Source: an uncultured Alphaproteobacteria bacterium
GTDB taxonomy: Bacteria > Pseudomonadota > Alphaproteobacteria > UBA8366 > JADFVY01
Length of the DNA: 53,655 bases
Direction of reading: 5' to 3'
NCBI GenBank assembly: GCA_947259105.1
Contig: CAMYKU010000019.1
Location: forward strand, 1 to 53,655
The translations under genes and the position numbers were made by a program. This document shows, in pieces, positions 35,896-46,475 of the stretch. How positions within the stretch are numbered: position 1 is the first letter of the stretch; each line of letters begins with the position of its first letter. The notes beneath the pieces are model-generated. The model did no database searches. It was given only the letters and a program-made list of their open reading frames with translations, and was not told the origin of the DNA.

Positions 35896-36335
35896 GCCGG
35901 CAGCCTCAACTCGAGGAAATATTCCTCCTCCTTGGGCAGGTCCAGCACCTCGAGTCCGGTCCGCTCGCCGATCCGCTCCAGAGCCCCGGCAATACCGCCT
36001 TCCCGTTCGGCCGCGACCACGAACCACATGTTGAGGTCATGGTCGCGCCGGTAGTTGTGCGCGACCTCCGGAAAGGAATTGACGATCTCCGCCACCGCGT
36101 CGAACCGGTCGTCGGGCACGCTCATCGCCGCAAGCGTAAACGCGCCGCCCAGTTTCGCGGCATCGAAGAGCGGACCGAACCGCGTCAGCGTCCCCGCCTC
36201 CAGCAGCCGCGAGAGCCGTTCGATGATATCCTCCTCGCTGGTGCCAAGCGCTTCCGCCACGGCGGCATATGGCCGTTCGGTCACCGGGAACCCGCCGTGC
36301 AGCGCATCGATCAGTTCGCGATCGCGTGACTCCAT
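35892..36335 (-). CDS. nirG: NirG, siroheme decarboxylase subunit
   Basis: A 147-residue Lrp-like protein: RDRELIDALHGGFPVTERPY, LTRFGPLFDAAKLGGAFTLA, and a C-terminal part with VAHNYRRDHDLNMWFVVAAE. The HNYRR-H-x-LNMWFV string is the NirD/NirG signature. It starts at the ATG at 36333-36335, a few bases after the nirL stop. Confidence 0.9.
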   Translation of the reverse strand: MESRDRELIDALHGGFPVTERPYAAVAEALGTSEEDIIERLSRLLEAGTLTRFGPLFDAAKLGGAFTLAAMSVPDDRFDAVAEIVNSFPEVAHNYRRDHDLNMWFVVAAEREGGIAGALERIGERTGLEVLDLPKEEEYFLELRLPA

Positions 36336-36339
36336 GGCG

Positions 36340-36837
36340 TCATTTCCCCGCCGGCGCGCACTGCGCATAGCGTGCGCCGCGCTGCTTGAACCGCCGCGTG
36401 CTGAACAGGACGGCGCGCGGGCAATCACCGGCGCCCACATCCCGGGCGGCCTCATCGGCGAGCGCTTCCACGGTCTTCCGGTCGCGCCCGTGGATCATGC
36501 AGAACAGATTGTAGGGCCAGTCCGGCCGGCGCCGCGGCCGCCGGTAGCAGAGTGTCACGAAGGGCAGCGCCGCCAGCGCTTCGCCGATTTCGCCCACGGC
36601 GTCGTCCGGAATGTCCCAGACCACCATGGCATTGGCGCAGTAGCCGAGGTCGCGATGCGACAGCACCAGGCCGAACCGCCGGATCACGCCGCGGTCGACC
36701 AGCCGCCGCAACCCCTCGATGACCTCAGTCTCTGTCAGGCCGGCCGTCCGCCCGATCGCGGTATAGGGATGCGGATCCAGCGGCAGGCCATCCTGGACCG
36801 CGGCGATCAGTTCGCGTTCCTTGCGCGTCAGCTCCAT
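36340..36837 (-). CDS. nirL: NirL, siroheme decarboxylase subunit
   Basis: A 165-residue Lrp-like protein closely like NirH: MELTRKERELIAAVQDGLPL, GVIRRFGLVLSHRDLGYCAN and TLCYRRPRRRPDWPYNLFCM. It starts at the ATG at 36835-36837, ten bases inside the end of nirD. The open frame extends further up but only within nirD. Confidence 0.9.
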   Translation of the reverse strand: MELTRKERELIAAVQDGLPLDPHPYTAIGRTAGLTETEVIEGLRRLVDRGVIRRFGLVLSHRDLGYCANAMVVWDIPDDAVGEIGEALAALPFVTLCYRRPRRRPDWPYNLFCMIHGRDRKTVEALADEAARDVGAGDCPRAVLFSTRRFKQRGARYAQCAPAGK

Positions 36838-37292
36838 TGCAGCGGGAACCCCAGATCGATGTGGAAGGCCTGCTCCAGCGGCAGGTCGAGAACCTCGAGG
36901 CCGGTCCGCGCGGCGATGTCGCGCAGCACTTCGGCGACCCGCTCCGCCGCCGGCGCGCAAACGACAAACCACAGGTTGATCCGGTGCTCGCGCTCGTAAT
37001 TGTGGTTCACCTCGTCATACCCGCTGACCAGCGCGGCAACGGATTCGAGGCGATCCTCGGGCACTGCCACCGCGGCCAGCGTGCTGGCGCCGGCGCGATG
37101 CGGCGCGAAGACGGGGCCGATCCGGGTGATCAGGCCGGCCTTGATCATCTGGCACAACAGCTCGAGCACGGTGTCCTCGTCGCACCCCAGACGCTCGGCG
37201 ATCGCCCTGTAGGGCCGGGGCACGAGGGGAAAGTCCCTCTGGAAATCGTCCAGCAGGTCCTTCTCCAGAACACCGAACTGGGCCACATTCAT
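36828..37292 (-). CDS. nirD: NirD, siroheme decarboxylase subunit
   Basis: A 154-residue Lrp-like protein: LLDDFQRDFPLVPRPYRAIA, LITRIGPVFAPHRAGASTLA and VNHNYEREHRINLWFVVCAP. With NirG it forms the D/G-type half of the decarboxylase. It lies two bases after nirF. In many bacteria nirD and nirL are fused; here they are separate but overlap. Confidence 0.9.
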   Translation of the reverse strand: MNVAQFGVLEKDLLDDFQRDFPLVPRPYRAIAERLGCDEDTVLELLCQMIKAGLITRIGPVFAPHRAGASTLAAVAVPEDRLESVAALVSGYDEVNHNYEREHRINLWFVVCAPAAERVAEVLRDIAARTGLEVLDLPLEQAFHIDLGFPLQWS

Positions 37293-37294
37293 CG

Positions 37295-38485
37295 CTACAG
37301 GCCCGTCTTGTGCGCCCGCGCGGTCAGGAAGATCCCGCTCGGCTTCTCGACCGGCAGCTCCGCCACCGGCTGCAGCGTCGCGGTGTCGTAGACCACGACC
37401 TTGTCCTCGTCGCGGACCGAGACCCAGACACGTTCGCCGCGCGGCGTGAACTCCATATGCAGGACCGCCTTGCCGGGCTTCAGGGTGGCAACGATCTTCC
37501 GGCTCACGAGGTCGATGACCTGCACCGTGTCGTTGCGCGGGTGGGCGAAATTAACCCAGACGTGGCGGCCGTCCGGGCGCGCGACCGCGAACACCGGCTG
37601 CCCGTGTACGGGAACCCGGCCGGCCTCGCGCCAGGTCGCCATGTCGAGCAGCAGCACCTCGTGGCGCCCGACCGCCGGCAGCACGGCAATGTCGCCGGCC
37701 ACCGCCCAGCCCTCCAGATGCGGCATCTTGTAAACCGGCAGGGGCTCTTCGCCGCGGCCGTAGCCGTCGAGGATCCGGCGCATGCCGGCCTCGGGGTTCC
37801 ACAGGTCGAGCAGCGCCAGCCCGTCCTCGCCGAACAGGCCGGCAATGTAATAGCGCCCGTTGCCGGTGATCAGCGCGTCATAGGGCAGCCGGCCGATACG
37901 CGTGAACTTCGTCAGCTTCGGCGCGGCGGGATCGGCCATGTCGGCGATCCAGGTCTCGCCCGCATCGTAGAGCGAAAACACGAACCGGTTGCCCGGCGCG
38001 TCGACCAGCCCGATGACCTTCGAGGTCGATCCGTCGGCGGCGACCGCCGGTATGTCGGCGATTTGCGCCAGGGTTTGCGCATCGAACACCCGCACCCCGC
38101 CGGGCTCGTAGTTGGCCACGGCAACGAGGCGGCCGTCCTGCGAGATCGCGCCGCCGACGCTGTTGCCGCCCTGCATCACCCGGCCGACCACCCGGCCCCG
38201 GAGGATGTCGACCTTGGTCAGGCCGCCGTCCCGTCCGAAGACGTAGGCGAAGCGCTCATCGCGCGAATAGACGACCGAGGCGTGCGAGGTGTCGCCGAGC
38301 CCGGGTACACGTGTGAGGATCGTCGATCCCGTAGTTTCGATCACCACAAGCCGGCCCGCGGCGCGCTCGATGACGACGCCCAGATCGCCGGTCGCGCGCG
38401 GCGCATGGGTACAGGCGGCCAGCAGGGCGGCGGCGAGGCCAATCAGGCAAATCAGGACTGCGGCGCGGGCGGGATTACCTGTCAT
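37295..38485 (-). CDS. nirF: NirF, heme d1 biosynthesis lipoprotein
   Basis: A 396-residue propeller protein like the d1 domain of NirS (SVVYSRDERFAYVFGRDGGL, VFDAQTLAQIADIPAV, HVWVNFAHPRNDTVQVIDLV). The N-terminus is a lipoprotein signal with lipobox LLAAC (cysteine near residue 24), so it is anchored in the periplasm. I start at the ATG at 38483-38485. It overlaps the nirC end by 11 bases. Confidence 0.92.
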   Translation of the reverse strand: MTGNPARAAVLICLIGLAAALLAACTHAPRATGDLGVVIERAAGRLVVIETTGSTILTRVPGLGDTSHASVVYSRDERFAYVFGRDGGLTKVDILRGRVVGRVMQGGNSVGGAISQDGRLVAVANYEPGGVRVFDAQTLAQIADIPAVAADGSTSKVIGLVDAPGNRFVFSLYDAGETWIADMADPAAPKLTKFTRIGRLPYDALITGNGRYYIAGLFGEDGLALLDLWNPEAGMRRILDGYGRGEEPLPVYKMPHLEGWAVAGDIAVLPAVGRHEVLLLDMATWREAGRVPVHGQPVFAVARPDGRHVWVNFAHPRNDTVQVIDLVSRKIVATLKPGKAVLHMEFTPRGERVWVSVRDEDKVVVYDTATLQPVAELPVEKPSGIFLTARAHKTGL

Positions 38486-38804
38486 AAGCCACCTTCCCGG
38501 TGCGGAGCCTGCCGACCAGCCACGCCACCTCGGTCGCGGTGATCTCGACGTCCCACGGCGGCATCGGCGTCCCGGGCCGGCCAAGCAGGATCACGTCGAT
38601 CAGCGCCTCGTCGGGCGTGTCGGCGATATCCGCGGGCAACAGCGGCGGCCCGAGCCCGCCCTTCAGCCTGAGCCCATGGCAGGAGCCGCAGTCCTGCTCC
38701 AGCAGATAGAGAAGCTCGTTCTGGCGCGCACGCGACAGTTCGTCGGCAAGTGCGGGCAACGCGAACCCTATTGCCAGAAAGACGACAAGCAACGATCTAG
38801 GCAT
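38475..38804 (-). CDS. nirC: NirC-like small c-type cytochrome
   Basis: A 109-residue exported cytochrome: signal peptide (1 to about 20, ALPALA) and one heme site CGSCH-GLRLKGGLGPPLLP, with a methionine candidate in GTPMPPWD. It resembles cytochrome c55x (NirC), which feeds electrons to NirS during d1 insertion. It lies 146 bases downstream of nirS. Confidence 0.83.
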   Translation of the reverse strand: MPRSLLVVFLAIGFALPALADELSRARQNELLYLLEQDCGSCHGLRLKGGLGPPLLPADIADTPDEALIDVILLGRPGTPMPPWDVEITATEVAWLVGRLRTGKVAYDR

Positions 38805-38950
38805 GGCCGTGGCCTTCCCGCGTCGTCTCGTGCATCTCGGTCATAACCACCCCCCGGCGCGTGGTTCGCCGATGAAAATGTCGAAACCGGTCTGTCGTGC
38901 GTCGCGGTTCGGGCGGGACCGCAATCTGCCCCACACCCGGATGTTCCGCA
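38805..38950 (-). other. Gap between nirS and nirC
   Basis: Read on the minus strand, it encodes a 15-codon frame (MTEMHETTREGHGHA) whose stop overlaps the nirC start, and before it a 36-codon frame. Neither resembles a known protein; the first may only serve translation coupling. I see no clear terminator, so nirS and the rest of the operon may be read through. Confidence 0.3.
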
Positions 38951-40726
<1,776 letters not shown>

Positions 40727-40762
40727 TCAACAGGAGGCTGCCCGTCCTCTCACCGGTGCGCA

Positions 40763-40776
40763 TTGACCGTTGTCAA
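40763..40776. promoter_or_regulatory. FNR/DNR-type box, site nearer nirS
   Basis: TTGACCGTTGTCAA, matching TTGAC-N4-GTCAA exactly. It lies 82 bases before the nirS ATG, a distance fitting a site at -41.5 from a start point near 40728. Confidence 0.82.
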
Positions 40777-40803
40777 GTGCGGCTAGTGGGCGCCCCCGGC
40801 TGA

Positions 40804-40817
40804 TTGACACCAGTCAA
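40804..40817. promoter_or_regulatory. FNR/DNR-type box, site nearer nirI
   Basis: TTGACACCAGTCAA, also an exact TTGAC-N4-GTCAA match. It lies 93 bases before the nirI ATG. A weak -10 (AATCCT, 40840-40845) stands 22 bases past the box, the spacing of a class II FNR promoter. The two boxes are 41 bases apart, centre to centre. Confidence 0.82.
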
Positions 40818-40910
40818 AGACGGTTGCCGGCGGGTCGGCAATCCTGACGTCAATCGCACCGGCCGTCGGGTTCTCCTGACCTGACGCCGCTTGATCTGAA
40901 ACCGGGCCCG

Positions 40911-43067
40911 ATGGCGCAACCACAACGCAGACGGACGAATCGGCTTCGCGCCCCGCGGCTGCGAGGCATTGCCGCCGTCATTTTCGCCGCCGCTGTCGCA
41001 GCCGCGGGCATCCTTGGCCTCTCGTCCGTATCCACCGCAGAGACCGGAACCGGGCAGATCGAACCGCCGGTGCTGGACCGGGTGTTTCCCGGCGCCACGC
41101 ATTTCGGGACCATGGAAGGGGCGCCGCCGGCCCTTCGGGCCTATCGCGATCGCGAAGTCATCGGCTATGTCTTTCGCAGCCATGCCGTGGTCCGGTCGGT
41201 GGGCCTGTCGGGCAAGACGCTCGACATCGCGGTCGGCATGGACCTCGGCGGGGTCATAACCGGCGCGGAGATCCTGGAGCATCACGAACCGATCCTCGCG
41301 ATCGGCGTTTCCAGCGAAGACCTCGCCGCCTTCGCCTCGAAGTTCAAGGGACTCGATGCCAGGGATCCGGTGCGGGTCATGCGCCGCGCGCCGAAGCACG
41401 GCAACGCCCTGGATGCGGTCGGTGGCGCCACCATATCGTCGCTGCTGATGGCCGATGCCATCTTCCAGTCCGCGATCGCGGTGGGGCAAAGCCGCGGCAT
41501 CCTGGAGGCGGGATTGTCCGGCATCGACCTCACGGGTTTCGAGGAGGCAGGCTGGGACGCGCTGGTCGCGGACGGCTCGCTGCAGGAACTGCACCTGACG
41601 CTGGCGGATGCGGTCCGGCCCCTTGACGACAGGGGTGCGCGCCTGTATCCGCACGGCGCCGGGCCCGACGACCCCGGCGTCCGGTTCATCGATCTCGTGG
41701 CCGGGCTGGCGACGCCAGCGCGAATCGGGCGCAATCTGCTGGGCGCCCGCAGCTTCAACCGGCTGGCCGGCGCGCTGGCCCCCGGCGACCATCTGATATT
41801 CGCCGCCGCAAACGGCCTGTATTCCTTCAAGGGAACGGCCTATGTGAAGACCGGCCGTTTCGAGCGGATCCAGATCACCCAGGACACGAAGACCTTCCAG
41901 CTGACCCGGAACGACCATATGCGGGTCGACCGGCTGCGCGCCGACGGCGCGCCGGAATTCCGGGAAATGGCATTGTTCGTCCTGCGGCATGACCGGGGCT
42001 TCGATGCGGCGCGACCCTGGCGGCTCGAACTCATGGTGCAAGGAGAGTCCGATGCCGGACCGGTCCTGGCGGTCCACCCGCTCTCCTACGCCCTGCCCGA
42101 CCGTTACCTGGCCGCCGTCGCACCGGCCACGGGGCCGTCGCAGGACCTGTGGCGCGGCGTCTGGCTCGATCGGCTGCCGGACGTGATCGTTCTGTTCGCG
42201 ATGCTGCTGATCCTCGGCGCGATCTTCTTCCTGCAGGATCTGGTCGCGCGGCGGCGGACGCTTTACAAGGCACTGCGATACGGCTTTCTCGTCGTGACCC
42301 TGTTCTGGCTCGGCTGGTATACGGCGGCGCAGCTTACGGTGCTCAATGTGCTGACCTTCGCTGGCGCACTGCGCACCGAGTTTCGCTGGGATTTCTTCCT
42401 GCTGGAGCCCCTGATCTTCATCCTGTGGTCCTTCACGGCGGTGGCCCTGCTGTTCGGCGGCCGCGGCGCGTTCTGCGGCTGGCTGTGCCCGTTCGGGGCG
42501 CTGCAGGAACTGCTGAACCGGATCGCGCGGGCCGTGAAGGTGCCGCAGGTGCGGCTGCCCTTCACGCTGCACGAACGGCTGTGGCCGATCAAATACATCG
42601 CCTTCCTGGGCCTGTTCGCGGTCTCCCTCGGCGCCATCGACATCGCGTATAAGGGGGCGGAAATCGAGCCGTTCAAAACCGCCATCGTCATGCGGTTCGC
42701 GCGGGAATGGCCGTTTCTGCTCTATGTCGGCGCACTTCTGGGGGCGGGCCTCATCGTCGAGCGCGCGTTCTGCCGGTATCTGTGTCCGCTGGGTGCGGCA
42801 CTTGCGATTCCGGCCCGCATTCGCATGTTCGAATGGCTGAAGCGCCGCTGGCACTGCGGGCGCCAGTGCAGTATCTGCGCGACCAAATGCCCGGTGCAGG
42901 CGATCCACCCCAATGGCACGATCAACCCGAACGAATGCATCTACTGCCTGAATTGCCAGACCCTCTATTTCGACGACGAAACATGTCCGCCCTTGATCGA
43001 GCGGCGCAAAAGACGCGAAATGCGGAGTGACACCGTCGCCGGCGAGGCGGCGCACAATGGAGGATAG
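40911..43067 (+). CDS. nirI: NirI/NosR-family membrane flavo-iron-sulfur protein
   Basis: A 718-residue protein. Signal or anchor near 20-42, then a periplasmic FMN-binding domain (GNALDAVGGATISSLLMADA, where the T in G-A-T-I-S may carry FMN), then about five to six membrane helices, then two CxxxCP sites in the membrane part (CGWLCPFGALQELLNRI and CRYLCPLGAALAIPARI) and C-terminal ferredoxin-like motifs (CSICATKCPVQAI, CIYCLNCQTLYFD). Because it is divergent from nirS and followed by nirX it is NirI rather than NosR. In relatives it is needed for nirS expression or activity. Confidence 0.9.
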   Translation: MAQPQRRRTNRLRAPRLRGIAAVIFAAAVAAAGILGLSSVSTAETGTGQIEPPVLDRVFPGATHFGTMEGAPPALRAYRDREVIGYVFRSHAVVRSVGLSGKTLDIAVGMDLGGVITGAEILEHHEPILAIGVSSEDLAAFASKFKGLDARDPVRVMRRAPKHGNALDAVGGATISSLLMADAIFQSAIAVGQSRGILEAGLSGIDLTGFEEAGWDALVADGSLQELHLTLADAVRPLDDRGARLYPHGAGPDDPGVRFIDLVAGLATPARIGRNLLGARSFNRLAGALAPGDHLIFAAANGLYSFKGTAYVKTGRFERIQITQDTKTFQLTRNDHMRVDRLRADGAPEFREMALFVLRHDRGFDAARPWRLELMVQGESDAGPVLAVHPLSYALPDRYLAAVAPATGPSQDLWRGVWLDRLPDVIVLFAMLLILGAIFFLQDLVARRRTLYKALRYGFLVVTLFWLGWYTAAQLTVLNVLTFAGALRTEFRWDFFLLEPLIFILWSFTAVALLFGGRGAFCGWLCPFGALQELLNRIARAVKVPQVRLPFTLHERLWPIKYIAFLGLFAVSLGAIDIAYKGAEIEPFKTAIVMRFAREWPFLLYVGALLGAGLIVERAFCRYLCPLGAALAIPARIRMFEWLKRRWHCGRQCSICATKCPVQAIHPNGTINPNECIYCLNCQTLYFDDETCPPLIERRKRREMRSDTVAGEAAHNGG

Positions 43068-43071
43068 ACGG

Positions 43072-44070
43072 ATGAAGGTGAATGCCCCCCTGACCCGCCG
43101 CAGGGCGCTGACCGTCCTGGCCGCCGCCGCGGGATTGCCGCTGGCCGGAGTCTCCCGCACGGCCGCCCGCGCGCCGGAACTGGAATGGCGCGGCGAGGCA
43201 TTGGGCGGCCCCGCCCGGATCGTGATCCGTCATCCGGACAGGCATAGGGTGCAGCGGATTGTGGAACACTGCGTTGGGGAAATCGACAGGCTCGAGGCGG
43301 TCTTCAGCCTCTATCGGCCGCACTCCGAACTCACGCAGCTCAACGCGGAGGGGCGGCTCGCGGCGCCGTCGCACGATCTGCGCCTCGTTATGGCGGAGGC
43401 GCGCCGCTTCGGCGCGCTCAGCGGGAGCGCTTTCGATGTCACGGTGCAGCCACTCTGGCAGCTTTATTCAAGGCATTTCGCGAGGCATCCCGCGGACCGC
43501 GAAGGCCCGGCCCAACGCCGCGTGGCAAGGGCCGCGGGGCTGGCCGATTACCGCAACATCGACTGCGACAACGGGCGCATCGCGCTCTCGCGGCGCGGCA
43601 TGGCGGTGACCCTCAACGGAATCGCCCAGGGCTACATCACCGACCGGATCGCCGATCTGCTGCGCGATGCCGGGATGACCGGCGTTCTGGTCGACCTCGG
43701 CGAAATCCGCGCACTGGATGCGCCTGGGGATGCACCGTGGCGGATCGGCATCGAGGACCCGCGCGACCGCAGCCGGATGATCGGGACATTGCCGTTGCAG
43801 GGCGCCGCGCTGGCAACGTCCGGCGGATACGGGATGCCGTTCGACCCGGACGGCCGGTTTCATCATCTGTTCGACCCGGCGACGGGCCGCAGCGCCGGCC
43901 AGTGCCTTTCGGCCAGCGCAGTCGCACCGTACGCGATGACGGCAGATGCGCTCGCCACCGCCCTGGCCGTCGCCGGTCCGGGCCGGAGCCATGGTCTGCT
44001 TACGGCATTCGGCGGCAGCCACGCGCGCCTGACCCTGCGCGACGGGACCGTCGTGGAGGACACGCTGTGA
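43072..44070 (+). CDS. nirX: NirX, ApbE-type FAD:protein FMN transferase
   Basis: A 332-residue protein with a Tat-like signal (LTRRRALTVLAAAAGLPLAG). ApbE marks are SLYRPHSELTQLNAEGRLAA, VTLNGIAQGYITDRIADLLR, VLVDLGEIRALD and a C-terminal GRSAGQCLSASAVAP with A-M-T-A-D-A-L-A-T-A after it. It should attach FMN to the threonine of NirI in the periplasm. GGAGG precedes the ATG at 43072. It lies four bases after nirI. Confidence 0.9.
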   Translation: MKVNAPLTRRRALTVLAAAAGLPLAGVSRTAARAPELEWRGEALGGPARIVIRHPDRHRVQRIVEHCVGEIDRLEAVFSLYRPHSELTQLNAEGRLAAPSHDLRLVMAEARRFGALSGSAFDVTVQPLWQLYSRHFARHPADREGPAQRRVARAAGLADYRNIDCDNGRIALSRRGMAVTLNGIAQGYITDRIADLLRDAGMTGVLVDLGEIRALDAPGDAPWRIGIEDPRDRSRMIGTLPLQGAALATSGGYGMPFDPDGRFHHLFDPATGRSAGQCLSASAVAPYAMTADALATALAVAGPGRSHGLLTAFGGSHARLTLRDGTVVEDTL

Positions 44071-45299
44071 CGCAGATCGAAGTCGATAGCGACACGCCGG
44101 AGCGGCGTTATACCGGTCCGGTGTTCTTCGAATACGGCTTCCGGCCGTTCTTCCTCGGCGCCGGACTCCAGGCGGTGCTGGCGATGCTGGCCTGGATGGC
44201 GTGGATCACCTTGCAGCAGCAGGACGCCGGGTGGGTGCGGCTCTCGATCGCCGTGCCCGTCCACCAGTGGCACGCCCATGAGATGATCTTCGGATACGGC
44301 CTCGCCGTGGTGGCGGGATTCTTCCTCACCGCGGTTCCCAGCTGGACGGGGCGGCAGCCGGTCCGCGGGTCGCTGCTCGCCGTTCTGTTCGGTCTGTGGC
44401 TGCTGGCCAGGATCACCAGCTGGACCTCCGCCTGGCTGCCGCCCGCAGCCGTGGCGCTGCCGGAGCTGGCATTCATCGGCATGCTGTCCTGGCTGGTCGC
44501 GCGAGCCCTGCTCGTGGGCTGGTCGAAGCGGAACTTCGTTTTCCTGCCGGTCCTGAGCGTCCTGTTCGTGGCCGCCGCCCTGCATCATCTCGAAGCGATG
44601 GCGATCACCGGCTGGACCTCCGGCATCGGCCACCTCCTGGCGATCGACGCCCTGATCGTGCTGGTCACCGTCATCGGCGGCCGCGTCGTCCCGGCATTCA
44701 CCACCAACGTTTTGCGGCGCGAGGGTGTCGAGCCGCTCCCCCGGGCGGCCGACAAACGCGACTCCGTGGCGATCCTGATGGTGGCGGCGCTGCTTGTGGC
44801 CGATCTCGTTGCGCCCAGCTCCGTCGCGACGGGCTGGGTCGCGCTTGCCGCGGGAATCGCTGGCGCTGGCCGGATGGTCGGCTGGCGGACCGGCCACGTC
44901 CTGACATCGCCGATTTTGTGGGTCCTGCACCTGGGTTACGCCTGGCTGGTCTTCGGCCTGCTGTTCAAGGGATTCGCCATGGTCACGGAAGCCGTGCCCG
45001 AGATCCTTGCCCTGCATGCGCTGACCATCGGTGCACTGGGCTGCATGACGCTTGGCGTGATGACCCGCGCCGGTCTCGGGCATACCGGCCGGCCGCTGCA
45101 CGTCTCCACCATGATCGCCGCATCGTACCTGCTGGTCAGCCTGGCCGCGGCCATGCGAATCGCGTGGCCGCTTGCCGAACTGCCGTTCTACGATGCGGCC
45201 ATGCTGGCATCGGGCTTGCTGTGGAGTTCGGCCTTCCTGATATTCACGGCCGTCTACTGGCCGGTCCTGACGCGGCCCAGAGTTTCCGCCACCGGCTAA
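44067..45299 (+). CDS. nnrS: NnrS-family heme membrane protein
   Basis: A 410-residue protein with about 12 membrane segments. The family marks are EYGFRPFFLGAGLQAVLAML, WHAHEMIFGYGLAVVAGFFL and GGRVVPAFTTNVLRREGV. NnrS proteins help cells withstand nitric oxide stress. The start is a GTG at 44067 overlapping the nirX stop as GTGA. The end overlaps the convergent regulator gene by four bases. Confidence 0.93.
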   Translation: MTQIEVDSDTPERRYTGPVFFEYGFRPFFLGAGLQAVLAMLAWMAWITLQQQDAGWVRLSIAVPVHQWHAHEMIFGYGLAVVAGFFLTAVPSWTGRQPVRGSLLAVLFGLWLLARITSWTSAWLPPAAVALPELAFIGMLSWLVARALLVGWSKRNFVFLPVLSVLFVAAALHHLEAMAITGWTSGIGHLLAIDALIVLVTVIGGRVVPAFTTNVLRREGVEPLPRAADKRDSVAILMVAALLVADLVAPSSVATGWVALAAGIAGAGRMVGWRTGHVLTSPILWVLHLGYAWLVFGLLFKGFAMVTEAVPEILALHALTIGALGCMTLGVMTRAGLGHTGRPLHVSTMIAASYLLVSLAAAMRIAWPLAELPFYDAAMLASGLLWSSAFLIFTAVYWPVLTRPRVSATG

Positions 45300-46000
45300 T
45301 GACTGGCCATCCGCTCGCGCAAGGGGCCGGTCTCGCCGTAGGCGCGGAGCTGTCCGACATCGCCCAGCATCACGCGATTGCCGTCGGTCGCAACGCCTTG
45401 GGCCCGTAAGCGCACAAAGGCGCGCGACAGGCTTTCCGGCTTCATGCCCAGCCGGTGCGCGATCAGCGATTTGTCATACGGCAGCGCCACCACCGCCGCG
45501 CCCAGCGGAACCGGCGCCAGCGACACGAGGAACTGGGCGAGCCGCTGCGCGCTCGACCGGATCTGCAGCTGTTCGACCTGGTTCATCAGCGAGTGCAGAT
45601 GGCGCGACATCGCCGCCAGCATTTCGAACGCCAGGTCGGGATCGTTGTGCACGCGCTTGCGGAATACATCCGAGTGAACGGCGATCAGCCGTGCTTCCTC
45701 AACCACTTGCGCGGCAGCGGGAAACTGGCCCTGAATGAACATGGCGGCCTCGCCAAACGATTCGCCGACGGTAAAGACGCCGAATACCGCCTCGTCGCCC
45801 ATCACGGACGGCCGAAACACCTTCACCCAGCCATCGAGCACGATATAGAAGGTATCGGCCGGATCGCCCTGCTCGAAGAGCATCTGCCCTTTGCTGTGCT
45901 GTCGCGGCGCCGAGCCATGCAGCAGACTCGACACCGCTTCGGGGTCGAGTCCGGCGAAAAGCCTCGTCCCACAGACGATCTTCAGATCCTTTTCGTCCAT
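45296..46000 (-). CDS. CRP/FNR-family regulator of the DNR/NnrR type
   Basis: A 234-residue protein. The sensor domain (about 20-130) has GQMLFEQGDPADTFYIVLDG and FGEAAMFIQGQFPAAAQVVE; the DNA-binding helix-turn-helix is SLIAHRLGMKPESLSRAFVR near residue 190. It lacks the N-terminal cysteine cluster of FNR, so it is likely heme- or NO-responsive. E-S-L-S-R in the recognition helix agrees with TTGAC-N4-GTCAA sites, three of which flank this region. I start at the ATG at 45998-46000. Confidence 0.9.
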   Translation of the reverse strand: MDEKDLKIVCGTRLFAGLDPEAVSSLLHGSAPRQHSKGQMLFEQGDPADTFYIVLDGWVKVFRPSVMGDEAVFGVFTVGESFGEAAMFIQGQFPAAAQVVEEARLIAVHSDVFRKRVHNDPDLAFEMLAAMSRHLHSLMNQVEQLQIRSSAQRLAQFLVSLAPVPLGAAVVALPYDKSLIAHRLGMKPESLSRAFVRLRAQGVATDGNRVMLGDVGQLRAYGETGPLRERMASH

Positions 46001-46149
46001 ATCCCCTGCCCGGCCGGACCGGCAAATGATCGCCAAATACCGGCTGATCGCCGGCTGACCGCCGGTCGGTTATTGGTCTGCGAGTGACTATAGGTGGTTC
46101 GGCAGTCGGGGGTCAACGTCCGCCCCGGGGCGTTCTGCTGCCGGCCGGC

Positions 46150-46163
46150 TTGACTTCGGTCAA
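46150..46163 (+). promoter_or_regulatory. FNR/DNR-type box of the nitric oxide reductase operon
   Basis: TTGACTTCGGTCAA, an exact TTGAC-N4-GTCAA site. A -10 like TAGCAT (46186-46191) follows 22 bases later, the spacing of a class II activated promoter, with a predicted start near 46198. Confidence 0.85.
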
Positions 46164-46265
46164 GGGACAACCGGCATCTTCTTCGTAGCATCCGCACATA
46201 AAGATAAGAACGATCCGGTTTCATGACTCTCCGTTGAGGCGCTTCAAACCTGGGAGAACGGTGCA

Positions 46266-46460
46266 ATGGACGAAAATCGTATTAATACTTCCCCGGAGAC
46301 CGGGGCTGGATCGGGCGGTGAGGGCGACGAGCCCGTGCCGTTCATGCAGCGGCTGCTCGATAACCACTTCTTGCTGCTCATACTGGGGGTCGCCATTCCG
46401 TCGGTCCTCTATGTGCTTTGGGGCGTCATGGAAATCGCCCAGATCCCGCTCGCGCAATAG
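46266..46460 (+). CDS. 64-residue single-helix membrane protein, first gene of the NO reductase operon
   Basis: Residues 1-30 are polar and acidic (GSGGEGDEPVPFMQRLLDNH); a membrane helix spans about 34-56 (FLLLILGVAIPSVLYVLWGV). I do not recognise a family. It lies 15 bases before the CuA subunit gene and is the first gene after the DNR box, so it is probably a small subunit or assembly factor of the reductase. Confidence 0.6.
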   Translation: MDENRINTSPETGAGSGGEGDEPVPFMQRLLDNHFLLLILGVAIPSVLYVLWGVMEIAQIPLAQ

Positions 46461-46475
46461 CCGGAGGACGACGAC

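Noticed and set aside
40911..43067. NosR of a nitrous oxide reductase cluster
   Set aside because: NosR and NirI are close relatives, but no nosZ, nosD, nosF or nosY follows and the gene is divergent from nirS and followed by nirX, so NirI is the better name.
40773..43160. Very long minus-strand open frame opposite nirI
   Set aside because: The product is low-complexity and charged, and the opposite strand encodes an unmistakable NirI. Long antisense frames are expected at this GC content.
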